DNA of 64,000 nt from Amphritea opalescens (GTDB taxonomy: Bacteria; Pseudomonadota; Gammaproteobacteria; Pseudomonadales; Balneatricaceae), in NCBI RefSeq assembly GCF_003957515.1, contig NZ_RQXW01000020.1, positions 1-64,000 of the forward strand. The letters run 5' to 3'. The notes under the pieces are model-generated. The model had not been told where the DNA came from and searched no databases. It saw only the letters and a list, made by a program, of their open reading frames with translations. The position numbers and the translations under genes were made by a program. Below are positions 24,107 through 33,795 of this stretch, piece by piece. Each line of letters begins with the position of its first letter. Position 1 is the first letter of the stretch.

Positions 24107-25087
24107 TTAAGCAATTTGTTTCGATCGTTGCTTAGCTTGGCGTCTGGCCGCAAATTTTTTTGGGTAGAGTTGCTCAAATTCTGTGGCATTGCGAAGCCAG
24201 TTTTGTGAGTCTAGTCTCAATCGTTCGAGAATAGACGGATGATGCAGTGGGATAGCACCTCGTTTGTCTTTTTGAACCGTCCGACCAGTGTTGTCGACAA
24301 GTTCCAGATAGTCTTTTAAACAACATGAGATGTCTGTCTGCGCATTACTCTTGATGCTCTCTTTTAGTGGCGCAAGAGGCTTTATTGGGTAGTCAAAATG
24401 CTGCAGTGTCTTCTGTTCTTGTTGTGATAGGATCGCGCCGTTTAGGTCGAATGCTGGGTTGATACGTTCTTTAATGCTGGTGTGTGCTGAATCTTCTGGT
24501 GTTTCGGCCATTTCAGATCGTATCGGATTCAGGTCTACATAGGCCATGCAGGATAGCAGGGCTTCTTCACTTAATAAGGCCTGGGATTTGAAACGTGATT
24601 CCCAAAAGTGTCCGGTGCACTGATCTTCCTGATTAGCTTGTCGAGCAATCGGTTCATTTAAGCATTTCATAAACCAACTAAGGCTGCTCAAGCGCTCTCG
24701 GTAGACCTCGATGATCTGACTAACGGTTTCTATTTCTGCAGCGCTTAAAGACTCACCGGATATCCATTTGCGTACTAGTAGTGGACCCTTGAATAAACTC
24801 GTCCAGCGATTAGCAACATCCATATCCGTCCAAGACTGGGCTTGATCGGGGCATATTTTGATCACTAGGTGATGGTGGTTAGACATGACAGCATAGGCAC
24901 AAACATCGATAGCAAATAGAGAGGATAAAATCCGTATGCGATCTTCAATCCACTGGCGTCTGTGGTCGTAATTTTTGCCGGAAATAGGATCTGCACCGCA
25001 TAAATACGAACGACGTACGCAGCGGGAGACGACATGATAATAGGGTGTGTTTTGAAGAGATACGAGTTCCTGTCGAGGTCGAGTCAT
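24107..25087 (-). CDS. REP-associated Y1 transposase (RAYT / TnpA-REP-like)
   Basis: The 326-residue HUH-type single-strand transposase has the His motif SNHHHLVI (H71-H73), YFHVV-like YYHVVSRC near residue 17, GHFWESRFKS near 183 and the family-typical AYVDLNPIR near 206. These resemble IS200/IS605 enzymes, but RAYTs are single-copy, domesticated relatives that act on REP-type palindromes (established). It lies between two clusters of a GGACAGGCAC repeat in inverted orientation, its probable substrate. The gene looks intact. Confidence 0.85.
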   Translation of the reverse strand: MTRPRQELVSLQNTPYYHVVSRCVRRSYLCGADPISGKNYDHRRQWIEDRIRILSSLFAIDVCAYAVMSNHHHLVIKICPDQAQSWTDMDVANRWTSLFKGPLLVRKWISGESLSAAEIETVSQIIEVYRERLSSLSWFMKCLNEPIARQANQEDQCTGHFWESRFKSQALLSEEALLSCMAYVDLNPIRSEMAETPEDSAHTSIKERINPAFDLNGAILSQQEQKTLQHFDYPIKPLAPLKESIKSNAQTDISCCLKDYLELVDNTGRTVQKDKRGAIPLHHPSILERLRLDSQNWLRNATEFEQLYPKKFAARRQAKQRSKQIA

Positions 25088-25166
25088 CGGTAAAGTCCTT
25101 TTATCGATGTGTTAATCAATGCTGGTTTTGAGATTAGGACTGGATATCTGGTTTGTCAAATAAGGA

Positions 25167-25271
25167 GTGCCTGTCCAGTTGGAGACTCTATTAGAGGAGG
25201 AATAGTAATGCATCAAAATTCAGCAGTGCCTGTCCTTGTTCGGAACTCATCGAATTAAAGAGTGCCTGTCC
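25167..25271 (-). repeat. Right cluster of GTGCCTGTCC repeats (RAYT-associated)
   Basis: Three exact copies of GTGCCTGTCC lie at 25167-25176, 25226-25235 and 25262-25271. This is the reverse complement of the motif left of the transposase gene, so the island has inverted flanks. Spacing is irregular (59 and 36 bp). Confidence 0.8.
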
Positions 25272-25300
25272 TTGTGTGGAAAGGCGCTGTGGTTATGACG

Positions 25301-26686
25301 TTATTTCATCGTTTTTTCTAAGGCGTTGAGTAGGTTGTTTACCTTGTTGTAGGTTTCTTGATATTCATCGGCTATGTCTGAATCGGCGATGATGCCGCCG
25401 CCGGCCCAGCAGTGGATCTGACCTTTTTGGCAGATAAGGGTGCGGATGGTGATGCTGGTATCGATCTGGCCGGAAAAACTGAGATAGCCGATGGAGCCGC
25501 AGTAAACCGAACGGCGATGGGGTTCGAGTTCTTCAATGATTTCCATGGCACGAATCTTGGGTGCGCCGGTGATGGAACCGCCGGGGAAACTGTGCTCGAG
25601 TAATTCTATTGGGCTTTTGTCCGCCGCGAGTTTGCCGGTGATAGTACTCACGAGGTGATGCACGTTAGCGTAGGATTCGACGGCAAATAGTTTAGGTACG
25701 CGCACAGTGCCGTGTTCACATACTTTACTGATATCGTTGCGCATCAGATCGACGATCATGAGGTTTTCCGACCGGTCTTTCTCGCTATCGTGCAGCGCCA
25801 GTTTAAGTTGGGCATCCAGTGCGGGGTTGTCTCCCCGTGGGCGGGTGCCTTTAATGGGTTTAGTGGTTACTCGGGAATGACGCACCTCTAAAAATTGCTC
25901 GGGTGAATGGGAGAGTATCGCGCCATGATTCGTTTCTATATAAGCAGAGTAGGGCGTTGGTGCATGTTCGCGTAAGTATTTATAGGCCTGCCAAGGATCC
26001 CCCTGATAACCGCTGCTGAAACGTTGAGCAAAGTTCACCTGATAACAATCACCCGAGTGAATGTAGTCATTAATGCGGGTGAGTGAGGCATGATATTCCG
26101 CTTCGCTCATATTGCTGGTAAAGGGGGCGCTGAGGTTAAAATCGCCGGTTTGCTTAATCGGGGCGCTATTGAGTTGCTGTAACACCGCCGCAGCTTCGGT
26201 TTCGTCGATAAGAGGGGTGGTCATTAAGGCGGCAGTTTGTTGTTGATGATCCACAATGACCGCCCAGCCATAGATGCCCACGTGCATATCGGGTAGGTCG
26301 ATATCACTGATCGTTTGTTCCGGCAGTGACTCTAAGCTGCGGCCTAAATCATAAGCGAAATAACCCAGTATTCCCCCGCAAAAAGGGAGCGCTTTGATGT
26401 CTGCTTGATGGGGTGATGGACAGCTTAGCTGATATTGATTGAATAGGTTTTGCAGGTGGGTAAAGGGGTTGCCACTCAGCTGTTGTTTGGTTAACGCGGT
26501 GCTGATGTCGGTTAAGCGGTCTTGATAGCTGAGTTGAGCCACTGGGTCGGCGGCAATAATGTCATAGCGACCATACTGACCTGAGGGTTTGCCACTATCT
26601 AGCATCACCGGCGCCGGTAGATGGCGGATGCGTTCGAAATAGAGGGTAGAGTTAGCTAGATAGGAGAGTGGAAAAAGTCTGTACAC
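25301..26686 (-). CDS. pabB: Aminodeoxychorismate synthase component I
   Basis: The 461-residue chorismate-utilizing enzyme makes 4-amino-4-deoxychorismate for folate, using ammonia from a glutaminase partner not encoded nearby. The motif PIKGT (277-281) with the PabB-specific lysine separates it from TrpE. Also visible are SGDCYQVNFAQRF, DLMRNDISKVC, and FPGGSITGAPKIRAMEII. The start is GTG at 26686. Its stop lies close to the RAYT repeat cluster. Confidence 0.93.
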   Translation of the reverse strand: MYRLFPLSYLANSTLYFERIRHLPAPVMLDSGKPSGQYGRYDIIAADPVAQLSYQDRLTDISTALTKQQLSGNPFTHLQNLFNQYQLSCPSPHQADIKALPFCGGILGYFAYDLGRSLESLPEQTISDIDLPDMHVGIYGWAVIVDHQQQTAALMTTPLIDETEAAAVLQQLNSAPIKQTGDFNLSAPFTSNMSEAEYHASLTRINDYIHSGDCYQVNFAQRFSSGYQGDPWQAYKYLREHAPTPYSAYIETNHGAILSHSPEQFLEVRHSRVTTKPIKGTRPRGDNPALDAQLKLALHDSEKDRSENLMIVDLMRNDISKVCEHGTVRVPKLFAVESYANVHHLVSTITGKLAADKSPIELLEHSFPGGSITGAPKIRAMEIIEELEPHRRSVYCGSIGYLSFSGQIDTSITIRTLICQKGQIHCWAGGGIIADSDIADEYQETYNKVNNLLNALEKTMK

Positions 26687-26924
26687 CCGAGGAACCTTTA
26701 TGCTTGCCGGACTTCAGCTAAGACCGGCCATTGTTATATCCGCGACGGTGATGAGTGTGTCGCCGTATCATTAAATCCGAGCCGCTAAACTAAGCCACTA
26801 AGATGGTTAATCCCCGATATTGCAGATCAGAGTCTGATGTCGATTGTAGCGAGACGGGCTGATGAAAGCGAGATGCTGAGGTTTTTTTGTCCGTCACAGG
26901 CATTCTGCGTGACAACAGGATATT

Positions 26925-27842
26925 ATGCCTATTTTTTACAGCACTTCCCCGCACAACCCAGAGCAATTAGACAGAACGATGATAAAGCACCCTTATAAGA
27001 TAAGTTCGCAGCAATTTAACCTACCCGATCAGCAGATTAGTTATCAGTTATACCGTAAACAATGCGAGGGGCAACCGCGCCGTTTAGTCATGTTGCACGG
27101 TGCCGGCGTGGCCGGTCAGGATACTTGGGGCGCCATCGCTATGCTGGTGGGCCAGTGGGATGAGATTTTGATTCCAGATCAACGGGGGACGGGCAACACC
27201 CGTTATCCCGATGGTGAAGAGTATGCGTTCACGGTGACGGAGTTGGTGTCAGATATCGGGGCATTGGTTGATCACCTCGGCTGGTGGCAGTTTGATTTAG
27301 CGGGTTACTCGATGGGGGGGATGGTCTCGCTTCTATATAAACAGCGTTATCATGATCGCGTACAGAAACAGTATTTACTGGAAGCGGCGGTATTGGATCG
27401 GCCTAGCTGGGAATCAACGATCGATCTGCGTCATCAGTTTAGTGCAGCAGCCGAACAGCTGAAACAGGATCAGGCGGAAACCGGCATCAAAGCCTTTTTG
27501 GATACAATATCACCTAACCGTAAAGTGACGCCTCAGGTAGAGTTGTTGACAATCCAGCGTCTTGGAGCACGTCCATTAGGGTTTGCCAACGCCTTAAACT
27601 GTGTCACCGAGACGATTAATACCATTGATCGAGAGGCGTTAGTGGCTGCCCAAGGTGATGTGACCAGCTTTATCGGTGGCCAGAGTGTTGAGCTGATGCA
27701 CCAGTATCAGCGGGATTTAGCTGAACGGCTCCCTAATTGGCACTATTTTATGGTCCCTGGCACGGATCACTCGCTCCCTTTTCAGAAGCCTCGTCAAATA
27801 GCCCGCATCATGGATGCCGAATTACTCCGTTTTCTGGCCTGA
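26925..27842 (+). CDS. Alpha/beta hydrolase
   Basis: The 305-residue hydrolase has an oxyanion motif MLHGAGVAG near 57, PDQRGTGNTRYP near 84, nucleophile elbow GYSMG (Ser129) and a final GTDHSLPF histidine. The annotated start may be early: ATG 26979 (MIKHPYKIS) would remove 18 residues. No partner genes reveal the substrate. A strong terminator follows. Confidence 0.8.
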   Translation: MPIFYSTSPHNPEQLDRTMIKHPYKISSQQFNLPDQQISYQLYRKQCEGQPRRLVMLHGAGVAGQDTWGAIAMLVGQWDEILIPDQRGTGNTRYPDGEEYAFTVTELVSDIGALVDHLGWWQFDLAGYSMGGMVSLLYKQRYHDRVQKQYLLEAAVLDRPSWESTIDLRHQFSAAAEQLKQDQAETGIKAFLDTISPNRKVTPQVELLTIQRLGARPLGFANALNCVTETINTIDREALVAAQGDVTSFIGGQSVELMHQYQRDLAERLPNWHYFMVPGTDHSLPFQKPRQIARIMDAELLRFLA

Positions 27843-27864
27843 TTCACCCTTATCAACTAGACTG

Positions 27865-27893
27865 AAAGCCTCGTCATACGGGGCTTTTTTTTG
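27865..27893 (+). terminator. Terminator of the hydrolase gene
   Basis: The stem AAAGCCTCG / CGGGGCTTT (one GU) is followed by a run of Ts. Confidence 0.85.
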
Positions 27894-27982
27894 TTTTTAA
27901 TTTACCTAGAATGTATCTAGAAATTACCTAGGGCATACCCCTATACTTTTGTAGTATGTTGACAGTTTCGCCGTTAATATTG

Positions 27983-28039
27983 TTGACGCTGGCATTTCAG
28001 GTCTGTATCGTTACCAAAATCACGAGATTGTCGACAATC
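27983..28039 (+). promoter_or_regulatory. Promoter and palindromic operator of the prp operon
   Basis: A candidate promoter is TTGACG (27983-27988), a 17-bp spacer, and TATCGT (28006-28011). A perfect 14-bp palindrome, GATTGTCGACAATC, lies at 28026-28039, about 17 bp before the regulator start. Its core resembles GntR/FCD operators. Autorepression of the whole prp operon is the simplest reading. CCTAG/TCTAG words spaced about 11-13 bp apart lie further upstream (27904-27931). Confidence 0.55.
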
Positions 28040-28055
28040 CAATAAGAAGGTTGTA

Positions 28056-28760
28056 ATGGCAGAAATTATAGAATTAACCGAGAGCTCAACCGAAGTGCGG
28101 ACCTTGGCCGATCGAGTCAGCGGGCAGTTGATCACTGCGATTGTGCGCGGTGATATCCCGCCGGGTCAGAAGATCAGTGAGCCTGAGTTGGCCCGTACTT
28201 ACGGCATCAGCCGTGGGCCTCTGCGCGAAGCGATTCGCCAGCTTGAAGGGCTGCGGTTAGTGGTTCGAATTCCCCATGTGGGTGCCCGCGTTGTCTCCCT
28301 GACACCGGAAGAACTGGTTGAAATCTATCGTATTCGTGAAGCGCTTGAGGGTATGGCATGTCGACTGGCGGCGGATAATATGTCGACAGATGAGATTAAC
28401 AGCCTCCGCGAGTTGCTCTATCAGCATGAGAAAAACATTCAAGAGATCGATGGTCGAGCCTATTTTCAAAAAGAGGGCGACCTTGATTTTCACTATCGGA
28501 TTGTTCAATCCAGCAAAAATACTAAGCTATTTGAACTACTCGGTGGCGAGCTTTATCACCTGGTACGTATGTACCGTTATCAATTCAGCGTTTCTAAATC
28601 ACGTCCACAGCGCGCCCTGAAAGAACACCATCGTATCCTTGATGCGATAGAAGAAAGGGATGGCGAGCTAGCGGAGCTGCTGATGCGCCGACATATCGGT
28701 CGGGCACGCCGCAACATTGAAGAACGTTTGAATCCAGCGAACAAAGAAGAGAGGGAGTAA
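28056..28760 (+). CDS. GntR/FadR-type regulator of the propionate operon
   Basis: The 234-residue protein has an N-terminal winged helix (about residues 20-85; EPELARTYGISRGPLREAIRQLE is the GntR helix-turn-helix) and a C-terminal all-helical FCD ligand domain with metal-site histidines. It is 3 bp before prpB on the same strand, so it is the operon's own regulator, as is usual for GntR-prpBC-acnD-prpF operons. The ligand is probably a methylcitrate-cycle intermediate (inference). Confidence 0.9.
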   Translation: MAEIIELTESSTEVRTLADRVSGQLITAIVRGDIPPGQKISEPELARTYGISRGPLREAIRQLEGLRLVVRIPHVGARVVSLTPEELVEIYRIREALEGMACRLAADNMSTDEINSLRELLYQHEKNIQEIDGRAYFQKEGDLDFHYRIVQSSKNTKLFELLGGELYHLVRMYRYQFSVSKSRPQRALKEHHRILDAIEERDGELAELLMRRHIGRARRNIEERLNPANKEERE

Positions 28761-28763
28761 CCC

Positions 28764-29654
28764 ATGAGCAAACTGACCGCAGGCGGACGTTTCCGCAAAG
28801 CACTCGAAGAGACTAATCCACTACAGATTGTCGGTACTGTTAACGCTTATCACGCCATGATGGCTGAGCGCGTTGGTCATCGTGCGGTTTATCTGTCCGG
28901 TGGTGGTATCGCCAACGCATCTTACGGCCTACCCGATCTGGGTATGACTACGATGAATGATGTGTTGGAAGATGTACGTCGTGTCTCCAGTGCTGTCGAA
29001 ACGCCGCTGATCGTTGATATCGATACCGGTTGGGGCGGGGCGTTTAATATTTCCCGAACCATTAAAGAAACGATTAAAGCCGGTGCCGCGGGTTGTCACC
29101 TTGAAGATCAGGTAGCGCAGAAGCGTTGTGGTCACCGTCCTAACAAAGAGATCGTATCGACTGAAGAGATGGTCGATCGTATTAAAGCGGCGGCTGATGC
29201 TAAAACCGATGACGACTTCTTCCTGATTGCTCGTACCGATGCGTTTCAGATGGAAGGCTTGAATGCGGCTGTTGATCGTGCCCAGGCTTGTTTAGAGGCG
29301 GGTGCTGATGCGATCTTCGCTGAAGCAGTACATACCTTGGATGATTACAAAGCCTTTGCTGATGGCATTAAGGGTGCGAACCTGCTGGCTAACATCACTG
29401 AGTTTGGTGCGACTCCGCTGTTCAATAAAACAGAGCTGGCTGAAAACGGCGTGAACATGGTGTTGTATCCTCTGTCTGCGTTCCGTGCGGCTAACCAAGC
29501 AGCATTGAATGTCTTTGAAGCGATTCTGCGTGACGGCGATCAGAAAGCCGTGATTGATACCATGCAGACACGTATGGATCTGTATGATTTCTTGAACTAT
29601 CACGATTTTGAACAGAAGCTTGATGCACTGTTTAAAGAAGGTAAAAACAAGTAA
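28764..29654 (+). CDS. prpB: 2-methylisocitrate lyase
   Basis: The 296-residue enzyme cleaves 2-methylisocitrate to pyruvate and succinate, the last step of the methylcitrate cycle. The isocitrate-lyase family motifs are present: DIDTGWGG near residue 74 and KRCGHR near 119, with the catalytic cysteine. Starts 3 bp after the regulator gene with GAGGGAG upstream. Full length. Confidence 0.95.
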   Translation: MSKLTAGGRFRKALEETNPLQIVGTVNAYHAMMAERVGHRAVYLSGGGIANASYGLPDLGMTTMNDVLEDVRRVSSAVETPLIVDIDTGWGGAFNISRTIKETIKAGAAGCHLEDQVAQKRCGHRPNKEIVSTEEMVDRIKAAADAKTDDDFFLIARTDAFQMEGLNAAVDRAQACLEAGADAIFAEAVHTLDDYKAFADGIKGANLLANITEFGATPLFNKTELAENGVNMVLYPLSAFRAANQAALNVFEAILRDGDQKAVIDTMQTRMDLYDFLNYHDFEQKLDALFKEGKNK

Positions 29655-29668
29655 TCAGCCTAGCGCTG

Positions 29669-29691
29669 AACCCGGCCTTTGTGGCCGGGTT
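29669..29691 (+). other. Intercistronic hairpin prpB-prpC
   Basis: A perfect 9-bp stem AACCCGGCC / GGCCGGGTT has a 5-base loop. It is not followed by a T run, so it more likely shapes mRNA decay or partial readthrough than full termination. Confidence 0.65.
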
Positions 29692-29770
29692 ATGTTGATA
29701 TAACCAAAGCAATAATACTGTAACGGGTCGCCATGAATATTTAGACCCGGAAGCAGAAAGGAGAGATAGG

Positions 29771-30901
29771 ATGGCAGAAGCTAAGAAACTGAGTGGTGCG
29801 GGTTTGCGTGGTCAGTCCGCAGGTGAAACGGCACTCTGTACTGTAGGCCAATCAGGCGCAGGCCTGACTTACCGTGGCTACGATATCAAAGAGTTGGCGG
29901 CTAAAGCGCAGTTTGAAGAAGTGGCTTATTTGCTGCTGTACGGCAAGCTACCAAACCAAGGTGAGTTAGATGCCTATAAGGCGCGCCTGAAAAGTATGCG
30001 CGCACTGCCTGACGCACTCAAAACGGTACTGGAACAGATTCCGGCCGATGCTCATCCTATGGATGTTATGCGTACCGGTTGTTCAATGCTGGGTAACCTC
30101 GAAACCGAAATGAGTTTCGACGAACAGCATGATCATATTGATCGGATGCTGGCTATCTTCCCAGGCATGATCAACTATTGGTACAACTTTAGCCACCATG
30201 GCAAACGTATCAATGTTGAAACCGATGCGGACTCTATCGGTGAGCAGTTCCTATGGACACTGCACGATAAAAAGCCTGCTCCATTGCATGTTGATGTGAT
30301 GCATGCCTCTCTGATTGTGTATGCGGAGCATGAATTTAACGCATCCACCTTCACTGCTCGGGTATGTGCTTCAACACTGTCTGATATTCATAGCTGTATC
30401 ACAGCAGCCATTGGTTCATTGCGTGGACCTCTTCACGGTGGAGCCAATGAAGCGGCGATGGCGATGATTGAAAACTGGCACTCACCAGAAGAAGCTGAAG
30501 CTGAAATCATGGCGATGCTGGCCCGTAAAGATAAGATCATGGGCTTTGGTCATGCGATTTATCGTGAATCGGACCCGCGTAATGCGATCATTAAAGAGTG
30601 GTCTAAAAAACTCTCAGATCACGCCGGTGATGAATCACTATATGCCGTGTCTGAACGGGTTGAAGCGGTCATGTGGCGAGAGAAAAAGCTGTTTTGTAAC
30701 GCTGACTTTTTCCATGCCTCTGCGTACAACTTCATGGGCATTCCTACCGCACTCTTCACGCCTATTTTTGTGTGCTCACGGGCATCAGGCTGGGCTGCTC
30801 ATGTGATGGAACAGCGGGCGAATAACCGCATCATCCGTCCATCGGCCGATTACACTGGGCCAGAAAGTGCTGAGTGGATCGACATTGCCGATCGCGCCTA
30901 G
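29771..30901 (+). CDS. prpC: 2-methylcitrate synthase
   Basis: The 376-residue citrate-synthase-family enzyme condenses propionyl-CoA with oxaloacetate. Visible motifs are the active-site HGGANE near residue 222, GFGHAIYRESDPR near 258 and SCITAAIGSLRGPLHGG. Its length, shorter than housekeeping citrate synthase, and its position between prpB and acnD support PrpC. A GGAGAG ribosome site precedes the ATG. Confidence 0.95.
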   Translation: MAEAKKLSGAGLRGQSAGETALCTVGQSGAGLTYRGYDIKELAAKAQFEEVAYLLLYGKLPNQGELDAYKARLKSMRALPDALKTVLEQIPADAHPMDVMRTGCSMLGNLETEMSFDEQHDHIDRMLAIFPGMINYWYNFSHHGKRINVETDADSIGEQFLWTLHDKKPAPLHVDVMHASLIVYAEHEFNASTFTARVCASTLSDIHSCITAAIGSLRGPLHGGANEAAMAMIENWHSPEEAEAEIMAMLARKDKIMGFGHAIYRESDPRNAIIKEWSKKLSDHAGDESLYAVSERVEAVMWREKKLFCNADFFHASAYNFMGIPTALFTPIFVCSRASGWAAHVMEQRANNRIIRPSADYTGPESAEWIDIADRA

Positions 30902-30968
30902 TTTTATTGATTAGCGCTATTCAAACCTTCTGTTTAATAACGCTATCAATTAGATTTTCAAGTAAAGA

Positions 30969-30992
30969 CAGAAGGGGATACGTCCCCTTCTG
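30969..30992 (+). other. Intercistronic hairpin with TACG tetraloop, prpC-acnD
   Basis: A perfect 10-bp stem CAGAAGGGGA / TCCCCTTCTG closes on a stable UACG-type loop, about 33 bp before acnD. There is no T run. It may protect or delimit the upstream mRNA. Confidence 0.7.
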
Positions 30993-31024
30993 GCTGACGA
31001 TAATATTTTCAATACAGGTGTTAT

Positions 31025-33628
31025 ATGAACACTGAATACCGTAAACACTTAGCCGGTACCGACTTAGATTATTTCGATACCCGCGCGGCCGTCGATGCTA
31101 TTAAACCGGGGGCTTATGCAACACTGCCTTACACCTCTCGGGTGTTGGCTGAGCAACTGGTGCGACGTTGTGATCCTGCCGCGCTAACCGACTCGCTGAA
31201 ACAGCTGATTGAGCGTAAGCAAGATCTTGACTTTCCTTGGTATCCGGCCCGTGTGGTTTGCCATGATATTCTTGGCCAGACAGCGCTAGTTGACCTTGCC
31301 GGTCTGCGCGATGCGATTGCCGATCAAGGTGGTGACCCCTCAAAAGTAAACCCAGTGGTACCAACACAGCTGATTGTTGACCATTCGCTGGCGGTTGAAG
31401 CGCCGGGTTTCGATCCAGATGCCTTTGAGAAAAACCGTGCCATTGAAGATCGTCGTAATGACGACCGTTTCCACTTTATTGAATGGTGTAAGACCGCCTT
31501 TGATAATGTCGATGTGATCCCTGCCGGTAACGGCATCATGCACCAGATCAACCTAGAGAAAATGTCACCGGTGATTCAATCCCGTGATGGCGTTGCTTTC
31601 CCTGATACCTGTGTCGGTACGGATAGCCATACACCGCATGTCGATGCGCTGGGTGTTGTTGCTATCGGCGTGGGTGGATTAGAAGCTGAAACGGTGATGT
31701 TAGGCCGTCCATCGATGATGCGTCTGCCGGAGATTATCGGTGTCAAACTGGTCGGTAAACGTCAGCCGGGTATCACCGCGACCGATGTGGTCTTGGCGAT
31801 CACCGAGTTCTTACGTAACGCCAAAGTGGTGTCTGCTTATTTAGAATTCTTCGGTGACGGAGCTAAAGATCTGACCATTGGTGACCGTGCAACGATCTCC
31901 AATATGACGCCAGAATTTGGTGCCTCTGCGGGTATGTTCTATATCGATGACCAGACCATTGATTATCTCAAGCTGACCGGTCGTGAGCCTGAGCAAGTCG
32001 CACTGGTTGAGCAATACGCTAAAGAGACCGGCCTATGGGCGGATGACTTAGTTGATGCTGAATATGGTCGTGTGCTGGAGTTTGATCTGTCGAGCGTCTG
32101 CCGTAATATGGCCGGCCCTTCCAACCCACACCGTCGTTTGCCTACCGCTGATCTAGAGTCTCGCGGTATTGCGGTTCATCTTGATGAAGCGCTGGCCGAA
32201 GAAAAAGAAGGCTTGATGCCGGATGGTGCAGTCATCATTGCTGCAATAACCTCCTGTACCAACACCTCTAACCCTCGCAACGTGGTGGCGGCTGGTTTAA
32301 TTGCCCGTCGCGCGAATGAGCTGGGCTTAGTGCGTAAACCTTGGGTTAAAACCTCTTTTGCACCGGGCTCTAAAGTCGCCAAGCTTTACCTTGAAGAAGC
32401 GGGCTTGCTGTCCGAAATGGAAAAGCTGGGTTTTGGTATCGTCGGTTATGCCTGCACAACCTGTAACGGCATGAGTGGTGCCCTTGATCCTAAGATTCAG
32501 CAAGAGATTATCGATCGTGATCTTTATGCCACGGCGGTACTGTCGGGCAACCGTAACTTCGATGGTCGTATCCACCCTTACGCGAAACAGGCGTTCTTGG
32601 CATCACCACCATTAGTGGTTGCCTATGCAATTGCCGGGACTATTCGTTTTGATATCGAAAAAGATGTGTTGGGTACCGATAAAGACGGTAACCCGATTAC
32701 GCTGAAAGATATCTGGCCGAGCGATGAAGAGATCGATGCGATCGTGGCAAGCTGTGTTAAACCTGAACAGTTCAAGCAGGTTTACATCCCGATGTTCGAC
32801 CTGGGTAAGGCCGAAAAATCGATTAGCCCACTGTATAACTGGCGTCCACAGACCACCTATATCCGTCGACCTCCTTATTGGGAAGGTGCCTTGGCGGGTG
32901 AGCGTACCATGAAAGGTATGGTGCCGCTTGCAGTGCTAGGTGACAACATCACCACCGATCACCTGTCGCCTTCTAATGCGATTCAGGCATCCAGTGCGGC
33001 CGGTGAATACTGCGCCAAGATGGGCTTGCCGGAAGAAGACTTTAACTCCTATGCAACGCACCGAGGCGATCACCTCACCGCGCAGCGGGCGACCTTTGCC
33101 AACCCTAAACTGCTGAACGAAATGTGCCGTGATGAAAACGGTGAAGTGAAGCAGGGTTCGTTGACACGGATCGAGCCGGAAGGCACCGAAAGCCGCATGT
33201 GGGAAGCGATTGAAACCTATATGGAACGTAAGCAACCGCTGATCATTATTGCGGGTGCCGACTACGGTCAAGGTTCTTCCCGTGACTGGGCGGCCAAAGG
33301 GGTTCGTTTGGCGGGTGTTGAAACCATCGTTGCCGAAGGCTTTGAACGTATCCATCGGACAAACTTGGTGGGTATGGGCGTGTTACCACTGGAATTTAAG
33401 GCCGGTGATAACCGCAATACTTACGGCATTGACGGTACTGAAACCTATGACGTTGTTGGCGAGATCAGCCCACGCTGTGATCTGACTGTGGTGATGACAC
33501 GTCGCAACGGTGAAGTGGTTGAGATCCCCGTGACCTGCCGCTTAGATACCGCTGAAGAAGTGCATGTCTACGGTGCTGGTGGCGTACTGCAGCGTTTCGC
33601 ACAGGACTTCCTCGAAGCGAACAGCTAA
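31025..33628 (+). CDS. acnD: Fe/S-dependent 2-methylcitrate dehydratase AcnD
   Basis: The 867-residue aconitase-family enzyme dehydrates 2-methylcitrate to 2-methyl-trans-aconitate. The 4Fe-4S cysteines are in SCTNTSNPRNV near residue 416 and CTTCNG near 480. Substrate-site GADYGQGSSRDWAAKGVRL lies near 745. AcnD requires PrpF, which is encoded next, and replaces the iron-free PrpD used by enterobacteria. Confidence 0.95.
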   Translation: MNTEYRKHLAGTDLDYFDTRAAVDAIKPGAYATLPYTSRVLAEQLVRRCDPAALTDSLKQLIERKQDLDFPWYPARVVCHDILGQTALVDLAGLRDAIADQGGDPSKVNPVVPTQLIVDHSLAVEAPGFDPDAFEKNRAIEDRRNDDRFHFIEWCKTAFDNVDVIPAGNGIMHQINLEKMSPVIQSRDGVAFPDTCVGTDSHTPHVDALGVVAIGVGGLEAETVMLGRPSMMRLPEIIGVKLVGKRQPGITATDVVLAITEFLRNAKVVSAYLEFFGDGAKDLTIGDRATISNMTPEFGASAGMFYIDDQTIDYLKLTGREPEQVALVEQYAKETGLWADDLVDAEYGRVLEFDLSSVCRNMAGPSNPHRRLPTADLESRGIAVHLDEALAEEKEGLMPDGAVIIAAITSCTNTSNPRNVVAAGLIARRANELGLVRKPWVKTSFAPGSKVAKLYLEEAGLLSEMEKLGFGIVGYACTTCNGMSGALDPKIQQEIIDRDLYATAVLSGNRNFDGRIHPYAKQAFLASPPLVVAYAIAGTIRFDIEKDVLGTDKDGNPITLKDIWPSDEEIDAIVASCVKPEQFKQVYIPMFDLGKAEKSISPLYNWRPQTTYIRRPPYWEGALAGERTMKGMVPLAVLGDNITTDHLSPSNAIQASSAAGEYCAKMGLPEEDFNSYATHRGDHLTAQRATFANPKLLNEMCRDENGEVKQGSLTRIEPEGTESRMWEAIETYMERKQPLIIIAGADYGQGSSRDWAAKGVRLAGVETIVAEGFERIHRTNLVGMGVLPLEFKAGDNRNTYGIDGTETYDVVGEISPRCDLTVVMTRRNGEVVEIPVTCRLDTAEEVHVYGAGGVLQRFAQDFLEANS

Positions 33629-33642
33629 GTCGCTGTTGTGTA

Positions 33643-33670
33643 GGGCTGGACAGTCTTTTCTGTCTGGCCC
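33643..33670 (+). other. Intercistronic hairpin acnD-prpF
   Basis: The stem GGGCTGGACAG / CTGTCTGGCCC (two GU pairs) has a 6-base loop, followed by TAATTTG rather than a T run. It is the third hairpin in a prp intercistronic gap. Confidence 0.55.
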
Positions 33671-33795
33671 TAATTTGATATAGCAGAGTATTTAATCAGC
33701 TTATCGCCTCGTTAGTGGTAGAGGTAACCTCATTAAGTACTTTCTGAATAAGAGCATCATCAATCAATGATGTTTAGAGACACAGGAATATAGTC

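Noticed and set aside
23980-24189. 69-codon minus-strand frame at the 3' end of the RAYT gene
   Set aside because: It overlaps the transposase gene in another frame, with no ribosome site or recognisable motif.
23777-25271. CRISPR array
   Set aside because: The 10-bp motif is too short, irregularly spaced and inverted across the transposase gene.
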